Shown here: positions 1 through 8,743 of the stretch, in pieces
Numbering within the stretch: position 1 is the first letter of the stretch
Layout: every line of letters begins with the position of its first letter
Assembly (NCBI GenBank): GCA_964587165.1
Contig: CAZPKH010000027.1
Span: forward strand, 1 to 24,842
Direction of reading: 5' to 3'
From: CAZPKH01 sp964587165
GTDB lineage: Bacteria; Bacteroidota; Bacteroidia; Bacteroidales; Muribaculaceae
DNA length: 24,842 bases
The notes under the pieces: generated by a model
The model's database searches: none
What the model was told of the DNA's origin: nothing
The model's input: the letters and a program-made list of their open reading frames with translations, nothing else
Program-made: the position numbers and the translations under genes

Positions 1-502
1 CTACGCCTATATCGCCTGCGGGCACGTCGCGGTCGGGACCGAGGTTGCGCCACAACTCGAGGATGAAAGCCTGGCAGAAACGCATCACTTCGGCATCGCT
101 CTTGCCGCGGGGCGAGAAGTCGGAGCCGCCTTTGCCGCCGCCCATGGGGAGGGTGGTGAGGGCGTTTTTGAAAGTCTGCTCGAAGCCGAGGAATTTGAGG
201 ATCGAGAGGTTGACGGATGCGTGGAAGCGGATACCGCCTTTGTACGGGCCGATAGCGTTGTTGAACTGCACGCGGTAGCCTATGTTGTTCTGGACTTCGC
301 CGTTGTCGTCTACCCAGGTGACGCGGAAGGTGAAGATGCGGTCGGGCTCTACCATGCGCTCGATGATTTTTGCTTTCTCAAATTCGGGGTGCTGGTTGTA
401 CACCTCTTCTACGCTGAGAAGCACTTCGTGAACTGCCTGGAGAAACTCTTTCTCACCGGGGTGTTTGGCCTCAAGGTCGGCCATGATTTTTTTAATGTCC
501 AT
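1..502 (-). CDS. gdhA: NADP-type glutamate dehydrogenase, N-terminal part (runs off the window)
   Basis: Reading the minus strand from the ATG at 502-500 gives 167 codons that stay open to the window edge, so the C-terminal two thirds are missing. The enzyme makes glutamate from 2-oxoglutarate and ammonium in the cytoplasm. Family signatures are clear. An N-terminal helical segment is followed by NNIGYRVQFNNAIGPYKGG, then GGIRFH, LKFLGFEQ, and the glutamate/2-oxoglutarate-binding LPMGGGKGG stretch whose lysines include the catalytic one. After that come FCQAF and DVPAGDIGV. This matches the hexameric GdhA family in Bacteroides and enterobacteria. The gene is transcribed divergently from the large secreted protein at 976 and has its own promoter at 600-630. 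Nothing looks broken in the visible part. Confidence 0.95.
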   Translation of the reverse strand, partial: MDIKKIMADLEAKHPGEKEFLQAVHEVLLSVEEVYNQHPEFEKAKIIERMVEPDRIFTFRVTWVDDNGEVQNNIGYRVQFNNAIGPYKGGIRFHASVNLSILKFLGFEQTFKNALTTLPMGGGKGGSDFSPRGKSDAEVMRFCQAFILELWRNLGPDRDVPAGDIGV

Positions 503-599
503 GGTTAGGTTTATTAAGGTATTAGTGAGTGTAGTTGGTATTCAGTGGTAGCGAGCTGCGGCCGGGCGATGATTGTTGACAGAGGCCGCTTGCTCAATG

Positions 600-630
600 C
601 AAATGTAGGATTTAATTTTTGATTTGCAAA
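600..630 (-). promoter_or_regulatory. Bacteroidetes-type promoter of gdhA
   Basis: On the minus strand, TTTG (627-630 in plus coordinates, read as CAAA) is followed after 19 bp by TACATTTG (600-607). This fits the Bacteroidetes primary-sigma consensus TTTG-N19-21-TAnnTTTG exactly. Transcription should start near 594-597, leaving a leader of about 90 nt before the gdhA ATG at 502. Confidence 0.8.
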
Positions 631-765
631 CCTCCGGCGGGGAAATTTTAGTTAAAATTATGTTAAGTATGAAGCGTGTCCTTATATATTGTTGCGTATG
701 GTTATGGTCGGGGGCTCCGAGTCAACAAAGGATTAGGGCGAATTGCGCATAAAATGGTGAAAATG

Positions 766-797
766 TTAGGATAATTCAAAGTTTTTGCTTAGTTTTG
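766..797 (+). promoter_or_regulatory. Candidate promoter of the large secreted protein
   Basis: TAGTTTTG (790-797) followed by CA fits the -7 consensus TAnnTTTG. At N20 upstream there is only TTAG (766-769), a weak match to TTTG. If it is used, the start site is near 801-804 and the leader is about 170 nt, including the hairpin at 918-958. Confidence 0.5.
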
Positions 798-975
798 CAA
801 TAGAAAACAAATACACTCGTTTTTCCTTAAGTCTTCCATGTAGTTTATACTGGAGAGCTTAATTGTTGATTACCAAATCGTTAAAATTTCTCAATGCTGC
901 GGCTGTCAGGAAAAAATGGCCCTTCGCCCACGGCTGCAGTTGCTATGACGCAAGGGCCGAACGTTAAGTATTTTC

Positions 976-3900
976 ATGAAGAAGTGTCTACTATCTATGG
1001 CTGCGGTGCTGGCGATTGCCGGTGCTGCGGTGGCTTCGCAGCCCACGGTCAAGACGCTCAATGTCGGCGACGGCTGGGGCAACCCGCAGTCGGATGACTG
1101 TCGAGTAGGGGTCGACCTCAGCGGCTCGTTCAAGCCGTTTATGTCGCTCAACCCGCATGTGCCTCTGTCGGGCAAGTATATTAAATCGCAACCCTCCACG
1201 CTGCCGTCGATGGTGGCCTCGCCCGCGAAGGTTCAGGCTGCCCAGTCGCTCATCGGTGTGCTCGGATGGAGTGATCTGTGGAAGTTTGAGGGCGTCGCCA
1301 GTCCCGGTGTATATAATGTGCCCAAGCAGCTTGGTCCGATGGGATTCATCGGCGAGCTTGGAGCTACACCTAATGGCGGTGTGTGCGTCAAGGACGGTAT
1401 CCTCTATGCCACATATTTCTCAAGCAGCGGCTACGGCACATCTGCGGTGCAGATGCGCTTCAACCTTGCTACCGGCGAGTATCTCGGCCACCGCAGCAGC
1501 AACCTCGGCAGCATAGGCTCCGACCTTGCCACCGATCCCACCACGGGCGAGGTGTACGGCTGTTTCTATACCGATCAGGCCACATCAATGTGCTTCGGTA
1601 AGTACGATCCCGTGACGATGGTACGCACCCCGATCAAGACTTTTGACAACACCGATATGTATCTCAACGCCGTGGGTATCAACGGCTCGGGTACAGTGTA
1701 CGGTATCACGATGTCCGGCAAGCTCTACCGCATCGACAAGGCCACAGGCTCTATGCGTCTGGTGGGCGATGTGAAAAATTCTGCCGGCGAGGTGATCAAG
1801 CCTCATTACGTCACAGGCGGTGTGATCGACCCCGTCACCGGTATATTCTACTGGGCTGTCGACACCGACGAGGGCGCATGGCTCTATGCCGTCGATACAT
1901 CCAATGCCAAGGCCGAGCTGCTCTACACCTGCCCCAACAAGGAGGAGATCATAGGCCTCAACCTGCCTTATACCGCAGCCGCAGCCACCGCTCCCGACAT
2001 GCCTTCCAACTTCTCGGCCACCTTCAGCCGCGGATCGCTCAGCGGATCGCTCAGCTTCAAGCTCCCCGCCACGCTCTATAACGACGAGCCCGCTCCGGCC
2101 GGTGCCGACTGCAAATATGTCGTGAAAGCCAACGGCGAAGTGATAGCCGAAGGCGAGAGCAAATACAACACTCAGGTGCGTGTGCAGTATGCTGTAGACA
2201 CTCCTCAGCTGATCACCTTCACGGCTGCCGCCATCAACGATGCCGGCCAGGGCCCCGATGCCACAGTGACACTCTGGGTGGGCTCCGACGCTCCCGCTCC
2301 GATCGACAATCTCCATTTCACAGTCGACGGCCTGACGGCTACCGTAAGCTGGGATCCCGTGACCACCGGCCTCAACTCCGGATATTTCCGCCCCGCCGAC
2401 GTGACCTACAGCGTGGTGCGCTTCCCCGAGAATGTAGAGGTGTATAACGGCAGCGAGACTACCTTCACCGAGACTCTCGAGCCCACCGACCTCACCATAT
2501 ACTACTACACCGTCACTCCTATGTATAAAGGTGTGGCAGGCTACACTCAGACTACCGAGGACTATATGCTCGGCGCGATCAATCCTCCGTACATCAACAA
2601 TTCGTTTGACACCGAGGAAGGTCTGCGCGGCTATACCATTATCAATGCCAACAACGACGTCTTCGGCGCAGTGAGCCTCTTCGGCGTGTCGATGGAAGGT
2701 AAGGAGATCACCTGGCAGCGGTTCTCTGCCGGTGGCGCTGACGTATTCTTCAGCCCCTACTACTTCAGCACAGCCGGCGAGATGGACGACTGGCTCGTGC
2801 TCCCCGCAGCCAAGCTCAAAGGCGGCATGACCTATGAGTTCAGCTTCCGCTACTACCCCAACGGCAAGCCCGAGGAGATCGAGATATATCTCGGCACATC
2901 GCCCACCGTCGAGGGTATGACTCAGGTTGTGCTCCCCCGCACAGCTCTCGATGCTACAGCCGAAAACTATGTGAAAAAGACCGTCTCAGCCGAAGTGGCA
3001 GCCGACGGCGAATACTACTTCGCGATACACCACGTCACCAAAGCCTTCGCTCAGGACGGCGGCATGCTCTATCTGGGCGAGGTAGCCATATCCAACCCCT
3101 TCACCAAGGATATGCCCCGTGAGATGACATCCCTCACCCTCACTCCCGACTGGAACGGCGCCCTCAGCTGCGAAGTGAAAGCCACAATGCCCGCCAAGAC
3201 AATGGGCGATGTCGCAATCACCGAGCCTATGACCATGAACGTGTATCGCGACGGCGAGCTCGTCGGCACAAGCGAGGCTGCCGCCCCCGGCCAGGTAGCT
3301 ACATTCGTCGACAACACTATGACCGAAGCCGGCATGTATAAATATACCGTAGCGGCTGTCAACGCCGACGGCGAGGGCCGCACCTCCGAGGCTTCGATCT
3401 TCGTGGGTGTCAACCTCCCGGGCAATGTCACTCAGTCGACTCTCGTCGAGACCGACACCGAAGGCACCGTCACGCTCGAATGGACAGCTCCCGCTGCCGA
3501 CGTCAACGGTCAGCCCATCAACCCCGCACTGCTCACATATACCATCTACGGTATCGACGACGACAATAAGACATACGTGATAGCCGACGACCTCACCGAC
3601 CTCACTTATACCCACAAGGTATGCGAGCCCGGCGACGAGCAGCAATTCGTATACTTCGGCCTCCGCGCCAAGACCGCAGCCGGCGTTTCGCCGAGCATCA
3701 CCGCCACCCCGATGATACCCGTCGGCAAGCCTTACGACGACTACAACGAGACATTCTCCGTCAACGGAGCTCCCGGCACAAACTATCTGCTCGGCACACG
3801 CGCCCTCACCTCCGGCACATCCTGGGGTCTGGCCAACGACGAGTCGTTTGCAAAACTTGAAGCTCCCTTCGGCTCGCGCAACGGCGACAACGGATTCATC

Positions 3901-5550
3901 TACATGAACGGTTCGTCAGTAGGTGCTACAGCCGAGATCTTCACCGGCAAGATCGCTATCCCCGGCGGATATCCCGCTCTCGAGTTCTATATCCATCCTC
4001 TGGGCGACGACTCGCAGGACGAGATGCAGGTATACGTGCTGGCCGACGGCAAGTACACCCTGGTGCAGACATTCAACATGGTGCCCGCCGCCGACATGGA
4101 CAACGGTTGGCGTCGTTGCCGCGTGAACCTCAAGAACTATGCCGGCAAGACCGTACAGCTCGCATTCCGCGGTGTGGTAAACTCTTACATCTATCTGCCC
4201 CTGGACGACATCTCGCTGTGCCAGAACAAGGGCTACGACCTGGAGATCACATCCATCGAGGCACCGGCCGAAGTGTCGGGCGGCAAGTCGTTTGACGTGA
4301 AGTTCAACGTGCACAACAACGGTATGGAAGTAGCCCAGAAAGACGGCTACGAGGTGAAATTCTATGTCGACGGCGAAGAGTATCCCGAGGCTATCCCGGC
4401 CCGCCGTGTAAGCTCTACCGCAACGATCACCTACACTGTGCCCTACACCTTCGCTCTCGATGCGGCAGAAGGCGAGCACACATTCTCGGCACGTGTGATA
4501 CTTCCCGGCGACGAAGATCCGTCGAACGACGCTTCTCAGACTATCGCCGTCAACCTCACTCACCCCACACTCTACCCCGTGACCGACCTCACTGCTTCGA
4601 TTGACGATAACAACCTCGTCACCCTCTCATGGTCGGAGCCCGAAGAGCCCGAAATCGTATATGCTCCCTCTACAGAGAGCTTCGAGGCCTACACTACCGG
4701 CTCGGATAACGGTTGGGGCGAATGGACCGTGCGCGACGGCGACGGCCTGACCCGCGGCGGCATCGACGGCCTGACCACCGGTGTCGACGGTACTGCCGGC
4801 AGCTTCTTCATCTGCGATACATCGGCCGCCACAAACTCTCAGACAGCATCGCTTCTCAAGCCTCATTCAGGCAGCAAGTTTGTAGCATGCCTCTATCCCA
4901 ACGACGCTTCGAAGGTGACTCAGCTCGACGACTGGATGATCTCGCCGCGCCTCCCGGGCAACGCGCAGACCGTATCCCTCTGGGCTCGCAGCCTCACTTC
5001 GCAGTATCCCGAGACATTCGAGGTGCTCTACTCGACCTCCGACACCGAGATCAGCAACTTCACCCTCCTCGACACCAAGGCCGGCATCCCCGCAGCCTGG
5101 ACCGAGTACAGCTTCGCGCTCCCCGAGGGTACACGCTACTTCGCTATCCGCTGCACTTCCGACGACTGCCTTATGCTGATGATCGACGACGTGACATTCG
5201 CTTCGATGGCCGGCGGCGCAGCTGAGGTAAGCCTCCTCGGATTCAACGTATACCACAACGGCGAGCTCATCAACGAAGAGCCCACCGGCGAGTTCGGCTA
5301 CACTCATCAGCTTGAGGCCGACGGCACAACCCACTCGTACATCGTCAAGGCTGTATACGACCGCGGCGAGGCGCCCGCTTCCAACGAGCAGATCGTCGTA
5401 ACCTCAGGCGTAGAGCAGATCGTGGCTCCCGCCGGCGGCGAAGCACGCTACTTCAACGTGCAGGGTATCGCCGTAGAGCGTCCCGCCAAGGGCAACGTCT
5501 ACATCCAGGTGATGCCCGACGGCTCAGCCCGCAAGGTCTACATCAAATAA
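976..5550 (+). CDS. Large secreted multidomain protein (fibronectin III and choice-of-anchor J domains, type IX-like sorting tail)
   Basis: A 1524-residue protein with a clear signal peptide (MKKCLLSMAAVLAIAGAAVA), so it is exported. Residues about 120-335 look like a beta-propeller-like region (repeated LYATYF, TGEYLG, TGEVYG, TGSMRLVG strands). Fibronectin III-like modules follow (about 340-535). A first choice-of-anchor J (MAM-like, cleaved-adhesin) domain at about 537-715 contains MDDWLVLP. Two more Fn3 modules come next (about 717-915). A second jelly-roll domain spans about 921-1085, then a CARDB-like segment (about 1090-1190). A third choice-of-anchor J domain (about 1229-1410) contains LDDWMISP. 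A last Fn3-like module precedes the C-terminal tail from residue 1490 (ARYFNVQGIAVERPAKG ... RKVYIK), which resembles type IX secretion sorting tails in Bacteroidales. The role is probably surface adhesion or binding; no catalytic motif was seen. It is monocistronic, with a terminator at 5575-5615. Confidence 0.9.
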   Translation: MKKCLLSMAAVLAIAGAAVASQPTVKTLNVGDGWGNPQSDDCRVGVDLSGSFKPFMSLNPHVPLSGKYIKSQPSTLPSMVASPAKVQAAQSLIGVLGWSDLWKFEGVASPGVYNVPKQLGPMGFIGELGATPNGGVCVKDGILYATYFSSSGYGTSAVQMRFNLATGEYLGHRSSNLGSIGSDLATDPTTGEVYGCFYTDQATSMCFGKYDPVTMVRTPIKTFDNTDMYLNAVGINGSGTVYGITMSGKLYRIDKATGSMRLVGDVKNSAGEVIKPHYVTGGVIDPVTGIFYWAVDTDEGAWLYAVDTSNAKAELLYTCPNKEEIIGLNLPYTAAAATAPDMPSNFSATFSRGSLSGSLSFKLPATLYNDEPAPAGADCKYVVKANGEVIAEGESKYNTQVRVQYAVDTPQLITFTAAAINDAGQGPDATVTLWVGSDAPAPIDNLHFTVDGLTATVSWDPVTTGLNSGYFRPADVTYSVVRFPENVEVYNGSETTFTETLEPTDLTIYYYTVTPMYKGVAGYTQTTEDYMLGAINPPYINNSFDTEEGLRGYTIINANNDVFGAVSLFGVSMEGKEITWQRFSAGGADVFFSPYYFSTAGEMDDWLVLPAAKLKGGMTYEFSFRYYPNGKPEEIEIYLGTSPTVEGMTQVVLPRTALDATAENYVKKTVSAEVAADGEYYFAIHHVTKAFAQDGGMLYLGEVAISNPFTKDMPREMTSLTLTPDWNGALSCEVKATMPAKTMGDVAITEPMTMNVYRDGELVGTSEAAAPGQVATFVDNTMTEAGMYKYTVAAVNADGEGRTSEASIFVGVNLPGNVTQSTLVETDTEGTVTLEWTAPAADVNGQPINPALLTYTIYGIDDDNKTYVIADDLTDLTYTHKVCEPGDEQQFVYFGLRAKTAAGVSPSITATPMIPVGKPYDDYNETFSVNGAPGTNYLLGTRALTSGTSWGLANDESFAKLEAPFGSRNGDNGFIYMNGSSVGATAEIFTGKIAIPGGYPALEFYIHPLGDDSQDEMQVYVLADGKYTLVQTFNMVPAADMDNGWRRCRVNLKNYAGKTVQLAFRGVVNSYIYLPLDDISLCQNKGYDLEITSIEAPAEVSGGKSFDVKFNVHNNGMEVAQKDGYEVKFYVDGEEYPEAIPARRVSSTATITYTVPYTFALDAAEGEHTFSARVILPGDEDPSNDASQTIAVNLTHPTLYPVTDLTASIDDNNLVTLSWSEPEEPEIVYAPSTESFEAYTTGSDNGWGEWTVRDGDGLTRGGIDGLTTGVDGTAGSFFICDTSAATNSQTASLLKPHSGSKFVACLYPNDASKVTQLDDWMISPRLPGNAQTVSLWARSLTSQYPETFEVLYSTSDTEISNFTLLDTKAGIPAAWTEYSFALPEGTRYFAIRCTSDDCLMLMIDDVTFASMAGGAAEVSLLGFNVYHNGELINEEPTGEFGYTHQLEADGTTHSYIVKAVYDRGEAPASNEQIVVTSGVEQIVAPAGGEARYFNVQGIAVERPAKGNVYIQVMPDGSARKVYIK

Positions 5551-5574
5551 ACTGTAGCGATCCTACTTGTATTC

Positions 5575-5615
5575 ACCCGCCCGCGAGCTATCGGCCCGCG
5601 GGCGGGTTATATTTT
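5575..5615 (+). terminator. Strong intrinsic terminator after the secreted protein
   Basis: ACCCGCCCGCG (5575-5585) and CGCGGGCGGGT (5597-5607) form a perfect 11-bp GC-rich stem with an 11-nt loop. TATATTTT follows immediately, giving a standard Rho-independent terminator 25 bp after the stop codon. Confidence 0.9.
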
Positions 5616-5643
5616 GTGGATATGCAAAATAATTGTAAATTTG
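5613..5643 (+). promoter_or_regulatory. Consensus promoter of the HAD-protein operon, overlapping the terminator tail
   Basis: TTTG (5613-5616), 19 bp, then TAAATTTG (5636-5643) is a perfect TTTG-N19-TAnnTTTG promoter. The start site is predicted at about 5647-5650, directly before the ATG at 5652, so the transcript would be leaderless or nearly so. The -33 element lies in the T-tract of the preceding terminator. Confidence 0.85.
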
Positions 5644-5651
5644 CCTTCACT

Positions 5652-7283
5652 ATGAAACTGGCTTCATTCGATATCTTCGATACTACACTCATACGGCGTT
5701 GCGGTCGTCCCGAGGGCGTTTTCGAGCTTCTCGCGCTTCGGCTCTATCCCGACGATCAGGGAGCCCGCGAGGCTTTCGTGCAGTGGCGTAAATCACGTGT
5801 AGGAGGCCATACCATCAAGGAGATTTACGAGGATGCCGAGGCCGATTTCCCCGAGTACACATCCGCACAGCTTGTCGAGGCCGAGCTCGGGATGGAGGCC
5901 GAAATGCTCGCCGCTAACCCCAAAGTAGTGGACGAGATCGACGCGCGGCGTGCCGGAGGGTGGCAGATACTTTTCCTTTCGGACATGTATCTGCCGTCGC
6001 AATTTCTGGAGAGCGTGCTCCGGCGCGAAGGGGCTATGCGCTCCGGCGATATGATCACCGTGAGCTGCGAGGCCGCAGCCACTAAAGCTGCCGGCGACCT
6101 GTACGAAGTGATCCGCAAGCAGCTGCACCCGGCAGCGTGGGAGCATTGGGGCGACCACCCACATAGCGATGTGCGTGTGGCCCGGCGCCACGGCATCAGG
6201 GCACACCGCGTGGATCAGGCTTACACCCCCGTAGAGCGCCGACTCATGCATACCGCTCTCAATCAGCAGGACGCATGGCAACTGTCGGTATTGGCCGGAT
6301 TCAGCCGCTATGCACGCATCTCGTCGGGCGACGACCCGTTCGTGCGCCTTGGAGCCGACTATGTGGCGCCGGCGTATGTGCCTTTCGTCAAATTCATCAT
6401 CGAGCAGTGCCGCCTCCATGATGTGCGGCAGCTCTACTTCCTGTCGCGCGACGGATATATACTACAGCAGATAGCCTCCGAGCTGCCTCATGAAGGGATC
6501 TCGCTCCACTATCTGTTTGTGTCGCGTAAATCGCTCAAGACGGGCAATCCGCTGCTGCGCAAATATCTCACTGACGAGGGGTTTGCCGCAGGCCATTGCG
6601 CATTTGTCGACGTCGGGTGGTACGGCTCGTCGCGCCTGATGCTCAACGAACTGCTCCGCGATATGGGTTATCCCGAAGCGCTCACTTTCTACATGGGTGT
6701 GCGCGCCGATGTGTTGCCTCGGCGTCACGGAGGCTTCATACCGTATTTCCGCGCCCGGCAGCTCGACACCGGCCGCGACACTTGCCTGATCGAACATTAC
6801 TATTCCGCATCCCCCTGGCCGTCGACTCTCGATTATCGTCTTGCCGGCGATAAGGTACACCCCGTATTTGCCGAGGGAAAGGAGTATAAAGATACCTCCG
6901 TCACTCTGGCAAATACGCGCACATCGCGTATAGTGGCTTCGCTGATAGCTGAATACGATTGTTTTACACCCGCGATACTGCGCAAATGGTGCACCACCAC
7001 TCTCGAATCGCTCGGCACTCTCGACGAGGATGCCGATGTCAAGCCGATGATGACCCTCGAGGGGCTTGACGGCTCGCCCCTTGTGCACCGGCTCGGAGTC
7101 TTCGAATTGATTCAGATGGCTTTAGGCAAAAAGCGCTGGGGCATATTCGAGCCCGGTTGCTATCGCGTCACCTTGGGCCGTACGATCGGGCGCGCCGCCT
7201 GCCGTATGCACGATGCCATGGTGAGCTTCATGTTTGTATGGGCTCCGCGTTTGCGCCGGCTGTTGTCACGCATTAGAAAATAA
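5652..7283 (+). CDS. HAD-superfamily protein with extra C-terminal domain
   Basis: Starting at the ATG at 5652 gives 543 residues. The in-frame GTG at 5616 is rejected because it lies inside the promoter. The N-terminal 190 residues carry all four HAD hydrolase motifs. Motif I is SFDIFDTTL (nucleophile D7, acid D10), motif II is LFLSDMY (S110), the motif III lysine is K145 in AATKAAGDL, and motif IV is GDHPHSDV (D168, D173). The catalytic set therefore looks complete for a phosphatase-like enzyme. Residues about 225-400 form a second region containing LYFLSRDGYILQQIA and CAFVDVGWYGSS. Similar two-part HAD proteins occur in Bacteroidetes near surface-polysaccharide genes, but no glycosyltransferase is seen here and the substrate is unknown. 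It is probably co-transcribed with the lipoprotein 14 bp downstream. Confidence 0.85.
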   Translation: MKLASFDIFDTTLIRRCGRPEGVFELLALRLYPDDQGAREAFVQWRKSRVGGHTIKEIYEDAEADFPEYTSAQLVEAELGMEAEMLAANPKVVDEIDARRAGGWQILFLSDMYLPSQFLESVLRREGAMRSGDMITVSCEAAATKAAGDLYEVIRKQLHPAAWEHWGDHPHSDVRVARRHGIRAHRVDQAYTPVERRLMHTALNQQDAWQLSVLAGFSRYARISSGDDPFVRLGADYVAPAYVPFVKFIIEQCRLHDVRQLYFLSRDGYILQQIASELPHEGISLHYLFVSRKSLKTGNPLLRKYLTDEGFAAGHCAFVDVGWYGSSRLMLNELLRDMGYPEALTFYMGVRADVLPRRHGGFIPYFRARQLDTGRDTCLIEHYYSASPWPSTLDYRLAGDKVHPVFAEGKEYKDTSVTLANTRTSRIVASLIAEYDCFTPAILRKWCTTTLESLGTLDEDADVKPMMTLEGLDGSPLVHRLGVFELIQMALGKKRWGIFEPGCYRVTLGRTIGRAACRMHDAMVSFMFVWAPRLRRLLSRIRK

Positions 7284-7297
7284 ATTTTAAACAAGAT

Positions 7298-8719
7298 ATG
7301 AAAATCTCTACCGGAACCTTTGCCGTAGCGCTGCTCGGCATCCTGACACTGTTTCTATCATCGTGTTCCAACGACAGCGCCGTGCTGCAATCGGTCATTC
7401 CCGCCGATTCAAAGATGGTGATGGCTGCCGACGGCCTTAAGCTCTTTGAAGCTATGGGGTGGCAGATAGCCGACGATCAGGTGGTACTCCCCGACAGCCA
7501 GAAGAACCTCTTCGGGTCGGCCGACGCTCTCAAGGATGTAGCCTCGCTCGCTACGGCTATCGACTATGCTCATATATATCTGGTGAGCCCTGCTTCGGCC
7601 GAGCCCTCCTACCTGCTCTTCGAGAGCACCGATGTGCAGCGCCTTGAGGCTATCCTGAAAAACAAGAAATACAGCTCCGTGAAGGTCGAATCACCGTTCA
7701 CCTCGGCATTCGATCTGGGCGGTCGGGCCACCCTGCTCGTGCGCGAATCGACATGCTGGGTTTTAGCCAAAAAGCCGCAGGATGCAGCCGTTTTTGTCAT
7801 CTCAGAGCTTGATTCCGCCAAGAAATCCAACTTCTGCGACGTCAAAGGTGTGGCCGACGATCTCGCCGACGGCAACGATATGCTCCGTATCGTGCTGACC
7901 CGCAAAGCGTTCGAGGCTTCCGGCTCGGCCGCTCCGGCAGCCATGTCGATAGCCACGGTATATGCCACGGTCGATGTAGGAGCCGACAACACCCTGGTGC
8001 TCAAATCGAAGGCTTATGACCGCGACGGCAACCTCGTGGTGGTCGACGGCCTTCAGCCTGTCGACACATCAATGCTGCGCTATGTGCCGGCTGATTGCAA
8101 TTTCGGTTTTGCGGCCGGTGTGACCCCTGCTTTCGACTGGAAGTCGATTTTTGCCGCCATACAGGGCTCGGGTGATTTCCGGGTGATACTCCTCTCCGAG
8201 ACCCTGAAGCCTTACCTCACCGCCGTCGACGGCACTTTCGGTTTCTTCGGCAAGATCCCTTCGGCCGATGAGCTTCAGAAATTCACCACGCTCTACGACA
8301 CCACCGGCATCACTATGATGCTCTTTGCCCGGCTCGATGCCGATCATATCAATAAAGCCGTCGAGGCTATCTCCGAGAGCCTCACCTCTATGGGTATGAC
8401 CCCTAAGGACGACGGTGCCCTGAAATCGGTCGACACACAGCAGTTCCGCCTCTACTACGGTCCGCTCGACGGTTATCTCGTCATCTCGACACAGCCGATG
8501 GCCGCCAACAGCACCAACTTCCCCGCACAGCTCTTCGGTAGCGGCGATTCGGGCGCATTCCTCCATATCGCCGATCCGGCTGCCTTAGGCGTGCCGTTTG
8601 CCCACGGTTTCGATATCGACATCACCGGTACATCCAAGGCATGTGAGGCCACATTGAAGTTCACCGGCACCACCGAGCCCATCCTCCCCACCATCGTCTC
8701 TACGGTGATGAACCTCTGA
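7298..8719 (+). CDS. Lipoprotein, DUF4836-like
   Basis: A 473-residue protein with a type II signal peptide: MKIS, a hydrophobic stretch, and lipobox LSSC with lipidated C23. It is therefore anchored in the envelope. The mature start (AVLQSVIPADSKMVMAADG) and the alternating beta-rich pattern resemble the Bacteroidales DUF4836 lipoproteins, which typically begin with a 'VIPADA..V' motif. That family has no established function, and I assign it from pattern memory only. It sits 14 bp after the HAD gene and 24 bp before an ABC ATPase gene, so it may be the periplasmic or outer-membrane partner of that transporter. Confidence 0.75.
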   Translation: MKISTGTFAVALLGILTLFLSSCSNDSAVLQSVIPADSKMVMAADGLKLFEAMGWQIADDQVVLPDSQKNLFGSADALKDVASLATAIDYAHIYLVSPASAEPSYLLFESTDVQRLEAILKNKKYSSVKVESPFTSAFDLGGRATLLVRESTCWVLAKKPQDAAVFVISELDSAKKSNFCDVKGVADDLADGNDMLRIVLTRKAFEASGSAAPAAMSIATVYATVDVGADNTLVLKSKAYDRDGNLVVVDGLQPVDTSMLRYVPADCNFGFAAGVTPAFDWKSIFAAIQGSGDFRVILLSETLKPYLTAVDGTFGFFGKIPSADELQKFTTLYDTTGITMMLFARLDADHINKAVEAISESLTSMGMTPKDDGALKSVDTQQFRLYYGPLDGYLVISTQPMAANSTNFPAQLFGSGDSGAFLHIADPAALGVPFAHGFDIDITGTSKACEATLKFTGTTEPILPTIVSTVMNL

Positions 8720-8743
8720 CCGTCCGCTCAATACGCTACCGAA

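Larger units (their letters stand above)
503..975. other. Divergent intergenic region between gdhA and the secreted protein
   Basis: These 473 bases hold no convincing gene. They contain the gdhA promoter (600-630) and a candidate promoter for the plus-strand gene (766-797). The putative plus-strand leader carries an imperfect hairpin: GGCCCTT at 918-924 pairs with AAGGGCC at 952-958 around a 27-nt loop, ending 17 nt before the start codon. Short open frames across 894-1199 are shadows. The middle (about 605-780) is AT-rich. Confidence 0.6.

Noticed and set aside
5616..5651. GTG start for the HAD protein
   Set aside because: It lies within the -33/-7 promoter elements; the HAD fold begins naturally at the ATG at 5652.
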